64,000 nucleotides of DNA from Apiospora phragmitis (GCA_038363925.1 JAQQWL010000005.1:496001-560000); one strand, 5' to 3'. Numbered from the stretch's first letter, positions 1-11,335 are shown. Numbers and translations: made by a program. The notes: generated by a model not told the origin, from the letters alone.

Positions 1-360
1 TCCACGATACACTTCGGGAGCACCGTCCAGCTAGGGAAACTGAAAAAGATAGTGTCGCAACGCAGGGTGGCTTAGCTGACTCGGTAAGTGTGTGGCTAGA
101 TCAGACGAGGCGATTCAGTCGAACACCCGCTTGGATGGCGACATTCCAGCCATGACTCGTGGCGATCGTGCGCACAGCGTCAAACAGTGTATATAGACAG
201 AACCATGGGACCTAGACAGATTCTTTGGGCCTTGATCAATAGGTAGCTCTAATCTCATTGCCATTATCCCCATCCGTGGTTGCGATAGATAGATAATAGC
301 CTAGATATCCTGGCTTTTACGTCGCACCGGAACAGTCTTAGGTAAGGTAACGTTTATTAT
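1..360. other. No gene recognised (left edge)
   Basis: I see no supported gene here. The stretch runs directly into the NB-ARC/TPR receptor relic and may hold its more heavily mutated upstream part, including the P-loop region, but no nucleotide-binding motif can be read. Confidence 0.4.
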
Positions 361-1353
361 ACCATTATAGCAGAACACTGCTAAATAATGCTCCTAGACG
401 AGGCCGCGGTTAAGGTAGCCAGAAGACTGGACGGGCTTCCACTTGCTCTCTCGACTATAGGTGTATACCTGCGCGGTACGGTAACGACCTGGGCAAGATA
501 TCTCGAGCTATATCAGAAGTCGTGGTCACGGCTATAACGAGCAAGCCCAAGCTTTCCAGCATACGATAGTACTATATACGCGACTTAGAATATCTCTTTT
601 GCGCGTATTTAGAAGCAAGACTAAGCCGTTACGAAGCTCCTCGGTATATGGGCGTACTTCGATAAGGACGACCTGTGGTATAAGCTATTGTACCAAGGAG
701 GGTCAGGTATCCCGAAATGGCTTAAGGATATAACGGAAGATGAGATTATCTTTAGTAAAACGATACGGGTGCTCTGTAGCTACGGACTGGTGGATACAGA
801 CCTAGCAACGAGAGAATGCGGAGCGCAATCCCGTGGATATAATATATATAGGTGTGTATATTCTTGGATATAATATGTGCTAAATCCGTTAAATAACCTG
901 GAACTGGCGAAGGCGGCTATACGGTGTGTTATAAAGCATGTACTTAGTAAGACAGAACGAGAGTTCTAGTGGGTATAGCGACGATTGCTTCAGTATATAG
1001 ATCACGGTCTAAGTAAAATAGGACTAAATAATAATATATATAATAAAGTATAGGCTTTCGACAATCTAGGGAATCTCTACGCCGACCAAGGCCGGTTAGG
1101 CGAGGCCGAGGCCATATACCAACGGGCGCTCCAAGGGTACGAGAAAGCGCTAGGAGACAATATTATAAAAACCTATCCTCCTACCCTTAATACCCTGGAA
1201 AACTTTAGGGACTTATTTCAAAAGCAAAGCAAAGTTGAAAGTGGGAAAGGATACTATAATCGTGCTAAGTATAGTATACGGATCGTCTACGGGGTCGGCA
1301 GTCCTCGCCACGCCAGAATCGTTGAGAAGCTTCAGAGCGCTGGGATTTCTTAG
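361..1353 (+). pseudogene. NB-ARC/TPR NOD-like receptor relic (3' part)
   Basis: One plus-strand frame can be followed through the whole interval although TAG/TAA codons break it about eight times. It shows the end of an NB-ARC domain, including the GLPLAL motif near 430, a winged-helix-like stretch (WAYFDKDDLWYKLL near 640-690, then RVLCSYGLVDTD near 765), and a tetratricopeptide unit (NLGNLYADQGRLGEAEAIY near 1065-1120). This order is typical of fungal STAND receptors with NB-ARC and TPR domains, thought to act in non-self recognition and programmed cell death. The stops fall where Gln or Trp is expected, as RIP would produce. The N-terminal effector domain and P-loop are missing or unreadable. 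The 61-codon open stretch at 688-873 is only a surviving piece of this frame. Confidence 0.8.
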
Positions 1354-1763
1354 CTGTATTTAACCTTTTATATATCTATAGTTTTATATTTTAACTAATA
1401 TTATTCCACCTAGGCTGAATAAAGTAAGGATACGCAACGGGCAGTCGTAATAAAAGTATTATTCTTAAGTCACCTTATCGCATTGAGTATACATACTATT
1501 ATATCACACATATATAGTGGAGTTCCACTTTTACGTGCGACACCTCGAATTATGTCGCGGCCTTAGTTATGCTGGGATTTCGCAAGATTCGATACTGTTG
1601 TGGCTCCAGGCCACCAGCCACCCGGGGCTGCCTGTTTCCCCATATAAGATTAATATTTAATCAATCCATTTATAACCAACAATGGCCTCAGATAAGGTTA
1701 ATTCCAGAAATGGACGCCAGAGACTGTCATCATGTACAGTACTGGACGACCCATGCCGGTACT
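1354..1763. other. AT-rich spacer, no gene recognised
   Basis: The first half is AT-rich with many TATA and TTAA words, as in RIP-affected DNA; the second half is more balanced. No reading frame with recognisable content was found. Confidence 0.4.
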
Positions 1764-3160
1764 TTAGGTAACGACGTTGGGAATGTCAGCGCCGGAAATG
1801 GGTAACATGGCCCGTGCCCAAACAATTCCTGTATACGTGCGCGCGACACCGATTTTGCAAACCTCTGTATCAGAGACTGGTGGTTTTCTTTGTCTCTGTG
1901 TTGCAGCTAACGTAACAAAGACCATGTCAGCAAGTAGCGTAGAAGTACCTGCCCAATGCCCAAAATCGTGCAACAGTCGCCTCCAGTCGCGAAGTACAGA
2001 CCTCACGTGACCATCGCATCTGGCTCTGTAGTACTCCATAATTCGAAGCTTCTCGCTCCGTTCAGGCCCGTAACTCGACTGTTGCGTATCCTACTAATGG
2101 ACTGTGAACACTGCCCGTCCTCAGCATATTCAAATCTGGCTCGTACACCGCGACCAGCAAGCGCATTACATTATGCTGGGGTGAAGGAGTGTATTTCTTC
2201 GTACCTAACGTTTCCTCTGATGCCAGTGAACTGATGAGGTCTTTCATAGACCGACTTATGATAGGAGAGAATGTTCCAGATACACCTGGAGTCTGGTAGA
2301 GTCGTATAGTAGTGGAGCAAATCTCCAACACATTATGGGAGAAAAGCTGGATCTATGGGAACTATTGTTACCGTGTAGCCTAAAGCATGCGTGCTACTGA
2401 TTTAGAGACATCTAAACGCGATCACCAACAGAGTGCAAAGATACCTCGCCGATGGTCAGGGCAGTCGTCACAATGCTGCGCCGGAGGGGTCTCTCCTGCA
2501 AAAGTGGCAGTGATGCGTTTGGGTTTAATCTAAATATAAAAGCTTCGCGACGGCGGATATGGTCTATTTTTAGCATGAAGAGGATGTGCTGCTGATATAA
2601 ATATGCTGTTGGCCGAACCCCTGCTTACAAAGCGTTTCTCACTTCCACCCATCAAACACAGTCCATGGTGCCCAATGAAACAATTTTCCTTCAGAAGGAA
2701 AAGAATCCTGCTGCTTCTGCTCGCAACAGGTCCGGTATATGCGTCAAGCGATGTTGAAGGGGCCGCCTTGGGCTACTTGTAGCAGATTAACATTACTGCA
2801 GATATTTGTAACGTATAACGCTCCCGAGACCCCATCTCGAGAAGTCTAACACATAATCTTAGTTTTTAACACGTCTACCGCCACGCCATCCTCTGTTTTC
2901 ACCGAAACGATATCACAGCCTGATACCAGGTCATCACCATTCATGGACCAAGACACTATCAATACAGCCATGCCAGTTCTCCCTAACAATAGAACGAACC
3001 CGGTGACTACGATCAACACCGCAGGCAGCCAAGATAAGAATCTGAACGCCACAGCTACCGGGTCGTTCCCTACTTCAAGCAGCCTTGGATTATCCGCCTT
3101 GCTGCAGGTTTCTGGACAGAGCCCTTTGTCCACAGTGGGGATATGGTCAATCACATGCAT
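1764..3160 (-). pseudogene. Broken gene of unknown function with a membrane segment
   Basis: Several minus-strand open pieces lie end to end and look like one decayed gene. It starts at a real ATG (3158-3160). The first piece (3160-2846) has a hydrophobic stretch, SWLPAVLIVVTGFVLLLG, that could span a membrane. After a TAG at 2846 the same frame stays open to another TGA and then to about 2650; both stops would be Gln or Arg before a C-to-T change. Further open pieces follow in other frames at about 2550-2412, 2331-2062 and 2039-1764, so frameshifts or introns are also present. I recognise no family. A plus-strand frame at 2943-3197 looks like a shadow of it. Confidence 0.4.
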
Positions 3161-3392
3161 TCTCTTTCTTTTCTATATGATGGCTATCTTATTTTGACCG
3201 CTCTCATCAGAAGGATTATGATATTGTCGATCTAGTAGCATAGTATCGACTAACAACATAGATGAGTTTCTGGCTGATGTATGTCGATTATTTGTGTTGT
3301 GGTTAATGCCCTAGCTGTTCTCACGGTAGCAGTGAAACGATCTTGAACTTGACACGATATTTTAGTAGTTCGACTGTAGAGATTGTGTCCGA

Positions 3393-4391
3393 CTAAAAGT
3401 ACCGAACGACTTGATAAGACCCGCTAGAATCGAAGCCTTGGTTGCAGCAACCTAGCTGGATCAAAATTGCCATATTCTTTTCCCTAATTCCGATTACCAC
3501 ATCGTCATCGCGGGCACCAGCCCGCAAATCTTGAGTATATTGTGACATTTCTACTTTTCCAGGTATTACGAGGCGCTCCGTGCCTGGTTCATACGCAATC
3601 TGAATATATGGGACTATGTATACGTCGACCTGCTTGAGTCCTGTTGGCAGATGTACGGCACCAGGCCCTAATCTGTCGCAATACCTTTCGCCAAGATGGC
3701 ATTGACCTTGCACCATCGCACATATTTCGTAGGTCGGGATCGGAGTCGAGGTTAACCCAATTCGTTCTCTCCAACCAAGGCTGCAAACGAACTCAATGCG
3801 GTTCTCATTAGGAACATCCGACTTCCTCCAGCTGTCATCAATGTCGTCCCGGCGCGGGAAGGTACCGGGAATAGGGATAATGTTACCGTATACGAATTTC
3901 CCGCTACTTTTCAGTTTTTCCATCTCCGGCGTGTAACTCCAAATAATGTCCCCGCTCTCTGTAAGTGCGTACTGTGCAAGGGGATCGATCTTCTTTCTGC
4001 GGGCCATCTCCTGGTCCGCTCCAGACGCCTTCACCAAAAGCCACAGTCGTATGACATCTCTCCCGTAGCCTTTGTTCCAATATTGCAATGGGTCCCTTAC
4101 CCTCGACTCTAATGTCGCCAAGCCGCTGCTAGCCAGCCATATGCTATGTCCTTTTGAGGCCATGAGATGCCACCAATCATGGAGTTCCGGCATATCTCGA
4201 TAGATACTTAGGTATCTTTTGAAATTTGTTATCGTTCCAGTTCCATGTCCCAGTCCGATGACAGCCAGCAGTATGGACGACTCAGTAGCACTGAGATTGT
4301 CCAAGATCTTTTCAAGAACAGGATAATAGTAAGTACACGTCCATAGTAAAATCGAAGGTGTATTTTCGCCCATTCCCGGCAGGAAATTCAT
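3393..4391 (-). CDS. F-box-like fungal protein, intact
   Basis: An uninterrupted minus-strand frame of 332 codons starting at the ATG at 4389-4391. The open frame extends 15 codons further upstream but only to a GTG, which is not a normal fungal start. The N-terminal part (TPSILLWTCTYYYPVLEKILDNLS, continued by a conserved KRYLSIYRDMPEL segment) resembles fungal F-box-like proteins, in which this region would bind Skp1 in an SCF ubiquitin ligase and the rest would choose the substrate; I infer this role from the family only. No signal peptide or membrane segment is evident. It is one of very few unbroken genes in the window, and its base composition is ordinary. A solitary MITE lies just beyond its 5' end. 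Confidence 0.6.
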   Translation of the reverse strand: MNFLPGMGENTPSILLWTCTYYYPVLEKILDNLSATESSILLAVIGLGHGTGTITNFKRYLSIYRDMPELHDWWHLMASKGHSIWLASSGLATLESRVRDPLQYWNKGYGRDVIRLWLLVKASGADQEMARRKKIDPLAQYALTESGDIIWSYTPEMEKLKSSGKFVYGNIIPIPGTFPRRDDIDDSWRKSDVPNENRIEFVCSLGWRERIGLTSTPIPTYEICAMVQGQCHLGERYCDRLGPGAVHLPTGLKQVDVYIVPYIQIAYEPGTERLVIPGKVEMSQYTQDLRAGARDDDVVIGIREKNMAILIQLGCCNQGFDSSGSYQVVRYF

Positions 4392-4724
4392 GGCGAGAAA
4401 TGGCAAGAGGCACGAGGAGTGTTTTATGGTTCTCACAAGGAGCTTTCATTGTGTTAATCACACACACATATATATGCATGCAATCGAGATGTGACATGTT
4501 GATATTCAGTCAATACCAAGCCATATTATTCATCCACGTCTTCGTATCTCTGCTTAACATTGAAACGCGAATACTATGTCAGTTCTACGGGGATAAGCGC
4601 TTAACAGCCGAGTACCATCATTCCTGTGGTGTTTCAGGAGTGCAGCAAATAGTGGGTATAAGTAGATTCTGAGTTCAGTCTCCGCTTTAAGTACTGCTTA
4701 CTAAAGTTAGGCCCATTCTTGTCT

Positions 4725-4841
4725 GGGCGCTGACCGCTACCTGGCAAGATAAGCGCGGTACTTTGTGCTCCCAGTCCTTACGTGATGAGTCGGATGATTA
4801 CAATGTACCGCGCTTATTTTGTAAAGTAGCAGTCAGCGCCC
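4725..4841. mobile_element. MITE-like element with 37-bp inverted repeats
   Basis: The arms at 4725-4761 and 4805-4841 are near-perfect inverted copies (GGGCGCTGACYGCTAC at the outer ends, AAGCGCGGTAC at the inner ends) around a 43-bp loop. It has no coding capacity. The GGCGCTGAC core also occurs in the arms of the element at 26.07-30.49 kb and in the dispersed repeat at 6.46, 30.51 and 47.90 kb, so this is probably a non-autonomous relative of the same transposon group. I could not define a target-site duplication. Confidence 0.75.
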
Positions 4842-4861
4842 TCACACAGCTAGGCTTGTCC

Positions 4862-5207
4862 TGAGTGAGTAGCTTGGGCTTCAAAAAGCGGGAACCATGC
4901 TTTGCGCTTGACTGTATGATTGGCCACCAAAGAATAGAACTTCCTAATTAGGCAAGCTAACTTCATATTGCCAAATCTCGTACTAATTCAATCGGAAGAA
5001 TTCCCTGCCGCTAAGTTCACTTCTACGTTCAAGAAAGAAAACAGGTGAGCGCGCTGCTTGAAAGACTAAGCATATCAGAGGCAGTAGGTGTGAATGGTGG
5101 TGTACATAGTTGATCCTAAACACTGTTGCCCAAGCGGTGTAATGTGATCGAGCTACCATCATTGGACCGCCATAATGCAAATCCCCTCGAGTAGATGCAA
5201 CCCACTA
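4862..5207. other. Intergenic, no gene recognised
   Basis: Short open stretches on the minus strand (around 4983-5180) have no recognisable content and overlap the 3' side of the small membrane-protein gene. Nothing firm is seen. Confidence 0.35.
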
Positions 5208-5699
5208 TTAAAAAAGCCATATCGCAATCGCCATACCGAAAGATAGACAGCAGCACACCAAAGTCGCCAAAGATTCCCGAAACACTTCGCCTCTTTCCGC
5301 ACTTACGCCGGGTAATTCTGATGGCAGAGAGCATAGAATCGCGACGCCGAAAAAGAACGCAATAGCGAATAGTATTGCTAAGCCGTGGATTAATAAGGAT
5401 GTAAGGGATATAATGATGCTATTCCAGAAAGCCCCTAATAACCCAGCTGCGAATGAAAATAGTGTCAGGATTAACAGGCCTAACAAGGCACTTCTGCCTG
5501 CTGTGAGTATATGGGATGCACCTAACAGACCGTCCGATTCGCTGAAAATGCTGCATTTCGAGTGAGTGGCGTATGCGGTACAAATGAATTCCGTGCCCAC
5601 AATTAAATTCTTAAGAAGTGCTTGCGTTAAAGTAGACTCGGCAGTCTCGACAGCACTGGCTACTACACTAGTTGCATGTGCTGCAACACTGCCTAGCAT
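5208..5699 (-). CDS. Small hydrophobic membrane protein, unknown function
   Basis: A minus-strand frame of 163 codons from the first ATG (5697-5699). The frame is open 27 codons further upstream but without another ATG, so an upstream exon is possible. The C-terminal half is very hydrophobic, with at least three candidate membrane helices (ALLGLLILTLFSFAAGLLG, IIISLTSLLIHGLAILFAIA and TLVCCCLSFGMAIAIWLF). The N-terminal half is polar to neutral and Ala/Ser/Thr-rich. I recognise no family. It could be a complete small integral membrane protein or the membrane part of a larger broken gene. Confidence 0.45.
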   Translation of the reverse strand: MLGSVAAHATSVVASAVETAESTLTQALLKNLIVGTEFICTAYATHSKCSIFSESDGLLGASHILTAGRSALLGLLILTLFSFAAGLLGAFWNSIIISLTSLLIHGLAILFAIAFFFGVAILCSLPSELPGVSAERGEVFRESLATLVCCCLSFGMAIAIWLF

Positions 5700-6460
5700 A
5701 GCTGTTTTAATATAGAGGAATGATATGGCACCTTGAACTAGTGATCCTAGATTGTTTAAAAACGTATCGCGAGGTCGCAATACTCCGAATTAACTAATTA
5801 AATTAGATATTCTTCCGCCGATAAAGAACCTATATACCTTAATATGAACAATGCTTTCCCTTTAATTGTTTTTTTTTAGGAGTATTACGAGATATAAAAT
5901 TGTAGCTATAAAACTAAAGATAATATATAGCGCTCGAAAGAGCATTTAAAGGGCCTTACTAATTATGTTTTTAATATCCTTAGTAGGTATATATTAGGGG
6001 AAAGGTAAAAGAAGGTAATATTTCTAGAATACGTTCTTATATATACCGTTCTACCTTTATAGGCTTTATACTCTTTACTAACCAATACTTATAGCGGATG
6101 TCAGCGCTGCCTAAACGTTTATTTTGTCTCACAGTTAGCGAACCGTCTCCACCGGGAAATTGTATTGTCACTTCATCAAGGTGTACATGAAGTGAACACA
6201 CTGTAATAGTACTGTACCGAATCTGCATGATAATTGGATACTGCTGCAGTTTTGCTCAGGAGCATGTCTTAACGTGCTGTGCTTGGTCTAACCACTAACA
6301 ATCTTATCATGAACGAACTCATGCAGCACAAATGTGGTGATTGTAGGTTGGAACCTGATTTAAAATATCTAGCGGGTTTTTCAGATGGCTTTCTGGAGTC
6401 CAATTAGAGCATAGCACTAAACAAGAATGAGGAATAACCAAAGCGGAATATGTAGTAAAG
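5700..6460. other. AT-rich spacer with a 63-codon frame
   Basis: AT-rich at 5800-6050. A minus-strand frame of 63 codons with a real ATG lies at 6037-6228, but it has no recognisable motif and I do not support it as a gene. The end of the interval leads into a dispersed repeat. Confidence 0.3.
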
Positions 6461-6677
6461 TAAAATCCAGGTTCTGCGTCCGCCTTTCAGATGTTAAAAG
6501 AATAAGCCTATAGTACTGTGGGGCACCATCGCCGTGCGTAAGCGATGTGGGAGAAGTACCGGTCATCGCCAAGCAAAACTCTTATAGGGCTATATATTCG
6601 GTGCTGACTTGTACCGCTACCGCTAAGCCTTGTACACCTTGGAGCCAACTGTGGATCAGTGAAGTACACCCTGGATA
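6461..6677 (+). repeat. Dispersed repeat R1, copy 1
   Basis: About 215 bp repeated at 30511-30726 and 47897-48075 in the same orientation. Shared blocks include AATCCAGGTTC, GTACTGTGGGGCACC, GAAGTACCGGTCATCGCC and the GGYGCTGAC core. Outer ends read TACAGTA or a decayed version, like the other inverted-repeat elements here. It is non-coding and probably a transposon end. Confidence 0.75.
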
Positions 6678-6738
6678 GAAGAGCAGCATTGGGCTGACTG
6701 ACTGTATAGTATTAAGAGTTATTTTACGCTTGTCCAGC

Positions 6739-6818
6739 CGCTACCCTGTAGAGTGAACCCATAACAGTAACTATTAAAGGGTGAAGAGAGATGTACGTAG
6801 ATTTCGCTAGCGACTGTA
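6739..6818 (-). repeat. Terminal fragment of dispersed repeat R2
   Basis: Ends with TTTCGCTAGCGACTGTA, the same terminus as the inverted arms at 36.04 and 45.38 kb and the foldback at 47.33-47.89 kb. Only about 80 bp remain, next to R1 copy 1. Confidence 0.6.
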
Positions 6819-7690
6819 CAGATCTTCGATGGCTTGGTCTCAATTGCACTATCTACTATGCATCTGTTAATCAGGACCACTGTCATCGCCGAATGTTAGC
6901 AATCTATCGTAGTTCAGTTATATACTAGATAATAGGCAGGGCAATTCCATCCACTTATTTTCCCCTTCGCGACTAAGTACGAGTTGAAAACCCAGTTAGT
7001 TCCTAAATAATTGTTGTGTTATATGTATGCACTGTATCTTCTCATTACTGCGCTTAATACTATTCTGCACGTTTGCCAGCATGCCACCCCAATATTTCGA
7101 GTCAGATGGCGAAGGTAAGGGATCCTGTAAGCTCAAAGGCTTTTGATGGCGAGTAACCTAACAAATTTCCTGATCAGACGTGCCCGTTCGGCAATCAATT
7201 CCATCCGACAGTACAGGCAGTCTGCGAGAGTTCGTCGTATCAGACACATCTTCGACAACATCGAATATGCTATGTCACGACCCTGTGCTCTTACATCTCT
7301 TGAAGGCTCGTATAGAACTGGAAGCGGCAATTAACCTATATTTACTAACAAGCCCTATAGCGTAATTAACCGGCACGAGAACAGGTATTTATGTACTTGA
7401 TTTAATAAGTATCCCGGCAATTGTTCATTAACCGGAGATATCTATGTCAACATATAAAATAGTATCTAGGTTTTCTATTTAGATAACCTAGGGCTATTGC
7501 AGTAGAATAGTTCTAATGTATAAATATACCTTGGAACAGTATCTACTGCGCTTACTAGTTGCCCGGTAGACCGACCTGCTTTTATTAAATATTATTAATC
7601 ATCACCGTGCTTGGCAAAGGCCACACAAATATTATAATTCCAAAGGGAAAGTTATACTTACGGATATATAAAAGGGTTACCCGCTTATCT
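6819..7690. other. No gene recognised
   Basis: Mixed composition. Three overlapping frames of 61-65 codons on both strands around 7133-7365 contradict one another and carry no motif. A short ATG-initiated segment at 7081 could be an exon but is unsupported. Confidence 0.35.
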
Positions 7691-8290
7691 TCTGAAGGCC
7701 CTGTTACTGTGAATGAGATCAACAAAGGAGGGCTACGGCAGTGTCTATATTATTAGCCGCTGCATCGAAGCACTACAAATGTTAAAAAGCTGACATCAGC
7801 ACTCTTAAGGCCGCAGCCACCAATGCCAAAGTTGTTCTACGTGGCCTGTACTCCTAATATGTATCTTAACAAGCACGCGACATTATCTCTGTAAAGCTTT
7901 CTAACGTATATAATTCTATACGGCTGTCGTTTGTTATACCGATAGGAATATATAGAGCTGCTTCGAACCCGACTCTCGGTATATAATAAACAGGGATCCA
8001 CGATAAAACCGCTGCCATAGGGTTATATCAAATAGGAATTTATATCGATCCGAGCGAAATCACTTGTCGAAACGTAATGTTTATAATAAGCATCCTTTCC
8101 ACCAGCGCAATTCGGTCAGGAGTTCCTATGCAGACATTATAAAAACCTATAACTATATACTTGGGAAACAGAGAAAGATGTCGTAAAGTATTCGTTCTCG
8201 CTTATATAAGCGCGGTTACTAAAGAAGCCCTTAGTTAAATAGTGAAATAAATCAAGTGAATCTTACTCGATAAGGAATAGAAAAACAATT
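7690..8290 (+). pseudogene. RIP-degraded reading frame of unknown family
   Basis: One plus-strand frame shows protein-like content across about 600 bp despite frequent TAA/TAG/TGA. Readable blocks include KADISTLKAAATNAKVVLRG, NVYNSIRLSFVIPIGIYRAA and SEITCRNVMFIISILSTSAI. The stops again suit C-to-T changes. I do not recognise the family and infer only that a gene or transposon once lay here. Confidence 0.3.
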
Positions 8291-8748
8291 GCTTCAAAAC
8301 TTGAAAATAGCACGTCACAATGCCAAGATATCGTCCCGACCACCACTTAAATATTAACGGCGTATACGTTTTGATCTAATCACTAAACGATATTAATAAC
8401 TTAACCTGGGGTTTCGAGCTATCTAATCTGAGATAGATATAATTATATTTCAGGCAGCAGAAGTATATAATTGGTTTAAACGCGCAAGGTTGGGGAACCT
8501 TATGTCGAGACATATTATTTTGTTTAGGGCTTCGGTATAGCATTTAGCCTCAAACTCATCTCATACCTATAGCTCAATATCACTTTATAAAATACAACAC
8601 TGTTATACAACGTTATTCGAGGCGTTAAGTTCTTTATACTAAAAATGTTACCATTTTCCCAGTACCACTGTTTTAAATACGTACAGATAAATCTTAACCA
8701 TATCTAGTACTAAGGAGTGAATTTATAATCAGTTTACCTTACCCACAC
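8291..8748. other. AT-rich, no gene recognised
   Basis: TpA-rich sequence with many stops in all frames. A short readable piece near 8430-8500 has no identifiable origin. Confidence 0.35.
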
Positions 8749-9069
8749 ATGCCTCTTTACTACTACTCTCTAACTTACTTCTACGCCGGAGACGACGAGC
8801 TTAAAGGCCGCCTGGATATCCCAAATATAGGTAACGACGAAATGAAATCAGCTCGCATACTCATTACATATCCGGTAAGAGATGGGAAGCGATATGTAAT
8901 AGGCTCTTATGTACCCAGTATTAATGAGCTTCAGTTCTATTTACCAATATTGTCGGAACTGCGGTCTTCCTTTTTAATATCATTATTCTATTTTAAAGTG
9001 CACAGCCTTTTGAGTTTCGGGGGCTCTATTTCCGGAGTCCATTATTATATTTATCTATTTTTAGAATAA
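8749..9069 (+). CDS. Hypothetical 106-codon frame, weak support
   Basis: An uninterrupted frame starting at a real ATG. The first 70 codons have balanced composition (for example RLDIPNIGNDEMKSARILIT); the end becomes hydrophobic and aromatic-rich. I recognise no domain. It lies in AT-rich decayed DNA upstream of the ferric reductase relic and could be a surviving fragment of a longer gene or chance. Confidence 0.25.
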   Translation: MPLYYYSLTYFYAGDDELKGRLDIPNIGNDEMKSARILITYPVRDGKRYVIGSYVPSINELQFYLPILSELRSSFLISLFYFKVHSLLSFGGSISGVHYYIYLFLE

Positions 9070-9249
9070 TATGTAGTATCCTAAACATTAATTAGCAGGA
9101 TTAATTATAAATAGCCACCTTAAATACTTATCCATTATAATATCTTTATCGAAGCCGTAATATAAACTATTAAAAAGAGATATATTACTTAGTTATACTA
9201 CTCGTATATGTATCTTCTTTACGCATTCTTTAGGTAGTCGGCTGCCTCT

Positions 9250-10327
9250 ACTCCGTCTATTTACGACGCCGTACTAACGTGGACCCGAAAAAGCGGCAGT
9301 CACTTATATATTCTACCAACTTTATCCTAAACCACTTTTTATATCTTCCTATCGTCAATAACTGGAGTAGGCTCCAGGTTCTCTGGCAAACCACCCTTTT
9401 AACTCTCAATCTAGTGCTTATATCGCTCGGCTAACTAAACTCCTATTAAATCGCCCGCCGTGCCGGAACTTTCTCTTTAGCCAACTACCTTTTTTTATTA
9501 ACGAGTCCACGATCCAAACTCCTATATAGTATTTTTAGCCTGCCGCTAACTATATATCGATTATTTCATTTCACTATTACAGTTTCTTCGGCGGTTCTAT
9601 CTCTTTTATTTATTCTTCCTATTAGCTAAGAGGGGGAGTGCCTATTATTTCTAAAGTATATACAATTATAGTAAGCTTTCCCTTTAATTACTGCCAAGTG
9701 AAGCTTTAATATGCAAAGGTTCTGACCTTACTCCTCTACTACTATCTTACCCAGTACATATGGTCTCGGATATTACACAAATTCTTAAAGTGTTCTTATC
9801 TTATTTTTTCGGCATATTTAACCTATACTACCTGGCAACATTTATTATTAACTCTTTCTGCACCACGCTTATTCCTTTATATAGTAGCGAGCGTTTCTAT
9901 TATAAGCTACATATTTTACGCGTTTATAGTCTTATTTACTATTATTACAAGACGGTACGTAGTAAAAGTTTTACTCAATAAAGGCAAAATCACGATTAAA
10001 CTTAAGCGCCCTCTAGGGGTAAAACCTGGTCAGTATATTAACTTGCGCGTTATAAAAAGGCTCTACTCTATATTCACGTACCCGATCACTGTTCTCATTA
10101 GTTCCGAAAAGCCGGTGCAAGAAATCGAGCTTTTCATCGAGCCTCGGACTATCCTTTCCAATCACCTCCAAAAACTGCGTCACAGCTTCCGCAAGGCTCG
10201 AAGCGCCTCGTCGCCAAACGAGCAAGTGGTGGGAGAGAGGCAGTCTGCTGAGATACAGCAAATCACAGCTTTCAGCGGGCCTTATAACGAAACGGTACCA
10301 ATTGAAATGTATTCCAAAGTCGTTTAG
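9250..10327 (+). pseudogene. Ferric reductase-like (FRE/NOX family) relic
   Basis: The last 121 codons (9965-10327) are open and clearly resemble the FAD-binding part of fungal ferric-chelate reductases: LKRPLGVKPGQYINLRV, where PGQYINL is the flavin-binding signature, then ELFIEPRTILSNHLQKL and AFSGPYNETVPIEMY. Upstream, in broken frames, hydrophobic text fits the membrane heme domain (ARRAGTFSLANYLFLL near 9450, and further helices at 9760-9930). The NADPH-binding C-terminus is missing, so the relic is truncated as well as mutated. The family reduces extracellular Fe3+ at the plasma membrane for uptake. Ferric reductases are recurrent cargo of Starship elements, which makes the DUF3435 gene at 16.7-19.4 kb relevant. 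Confidence 0.65.
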
Positions 10328-11038
10328 CTTAGCTTTAAACCTTTCATATCTAGCATAACCCCTTATCTGATTCAGATAGTCCGGAAAGCCAAGAGAGGTG
10401 GTCTAGTGGTTTGGTAGGTAAAGTCGAAAGGTAGTATACCCATCTCTAAAGCTTAACGAAAAGCTTACATTACTAAGTATAGAACGAGATTATCAGAACT
10501 ATATCAATAATTACCTTAGCTTGGACACCAACTATATAGGTACGCTCAGCTTCAATGTTTATAGAAATTCCTAACTCTAAAAATAGATTCTTCCAATATC
10601 AATTTATATTAAGTCAGGACAGGAGTAACAGATCCAGTCTAAGACCTAGTCAGTCACGTGGTACCCTGGGCCAGCTCTACTAGAAACTATTATACCTTGG
10701 AAAAAGAGCGAAGGTCACACTTTATTAGCTGGTATATTAGAACTTAGCTTCGTTTAGCCCGTGCTAATTATGGTAGTATCTGCTCCATGCCATGTGACGA
10801 AGCGAATTACGACCATTATCCGAGAGCGGAAACTAAACCGCGTGCATATGCGCCGAATAGAGAGACCAGAAGATTATTGAGATTAGCTCAGGCTAGGCTA
10901 CATCTAGAATTTAAAGAGGCGACTCGGTTTGTAATTAACAGCCTCCGCTACGTCCAGGTAAGGGATGGAATAGACTTAGAGGGTAAATAGATGGGCTTAA
11001 AAGCTGATGGTAGTTCAGATGTGACTATGGCCTTAAGT
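10328..11038. other. No gene firmly recognised
   Basis: A 67-codon frame with a real ATG at 10787-10990 (Arg-rich, containing RRLLRLAQARLHLEF) is the only coding hint and has no known family. The rest is mixed AT-rich sequence. Confidence 0.3.
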
Positions 11039-11335
11039 AGTAGCCCAAAGCTCGTATTCGGACCCCCCTGAGCACATTATGCTCACATAGCTACAAAGTA
11101 AGAATACGATACACATTATAGCAAGGGAATCGCAACAGATCGAACCCAAAAACTTAGAGTAAGCATCGAATAGAACATCATTCAACACCAGAGGGTTGAT
11201 GGTACCAGTAGCTTGACCCTTACCTTGAGCAGTTCCGTAGGTATCAATATTGGTATGGCTACGACCTTCAGCCTGCGACAACTATGCGGGGAGCTCTTCA
11301 CCCGAACCCAAGGAGATACCTCCACGGGAGGCCAT
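11039..11335 (-). pseudogene. Fragment of a hypothetical protein with one internal stop
   Basis: From the ATG at 11333-11335 the minus-strand frame reads a plausible N-terminus (MASRGGISLGSGEELPA), is interrupted by one TAG where CAG (Gln) would fit, and continues through NIDTYGTAQGKGQATGTINP and a hydrophobic tail. I have no family name. Composition is ordinary, so this looks like a single RIP-type nonsense mutation in an otherwise normal sequence. The overlapping plus-strand frame 11213-11584 is probably a shadow. Confidence 0.35.

Noticed and set aside
2943..3197. Plus-strand frame with a real ATG opposite the unknown membrane-type gene
   Set aside because: The minus-strand frame has a better start, a clear hydrophobic segment and continues through Gln/Arg-type stops.
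10386..10470. tRNA-like start (GGTGGTCTAGTGGTTTGGTAGG)
   Set aside because: No anticodon stem, T-loop sequence or acceptor pairing follows at the required distances.
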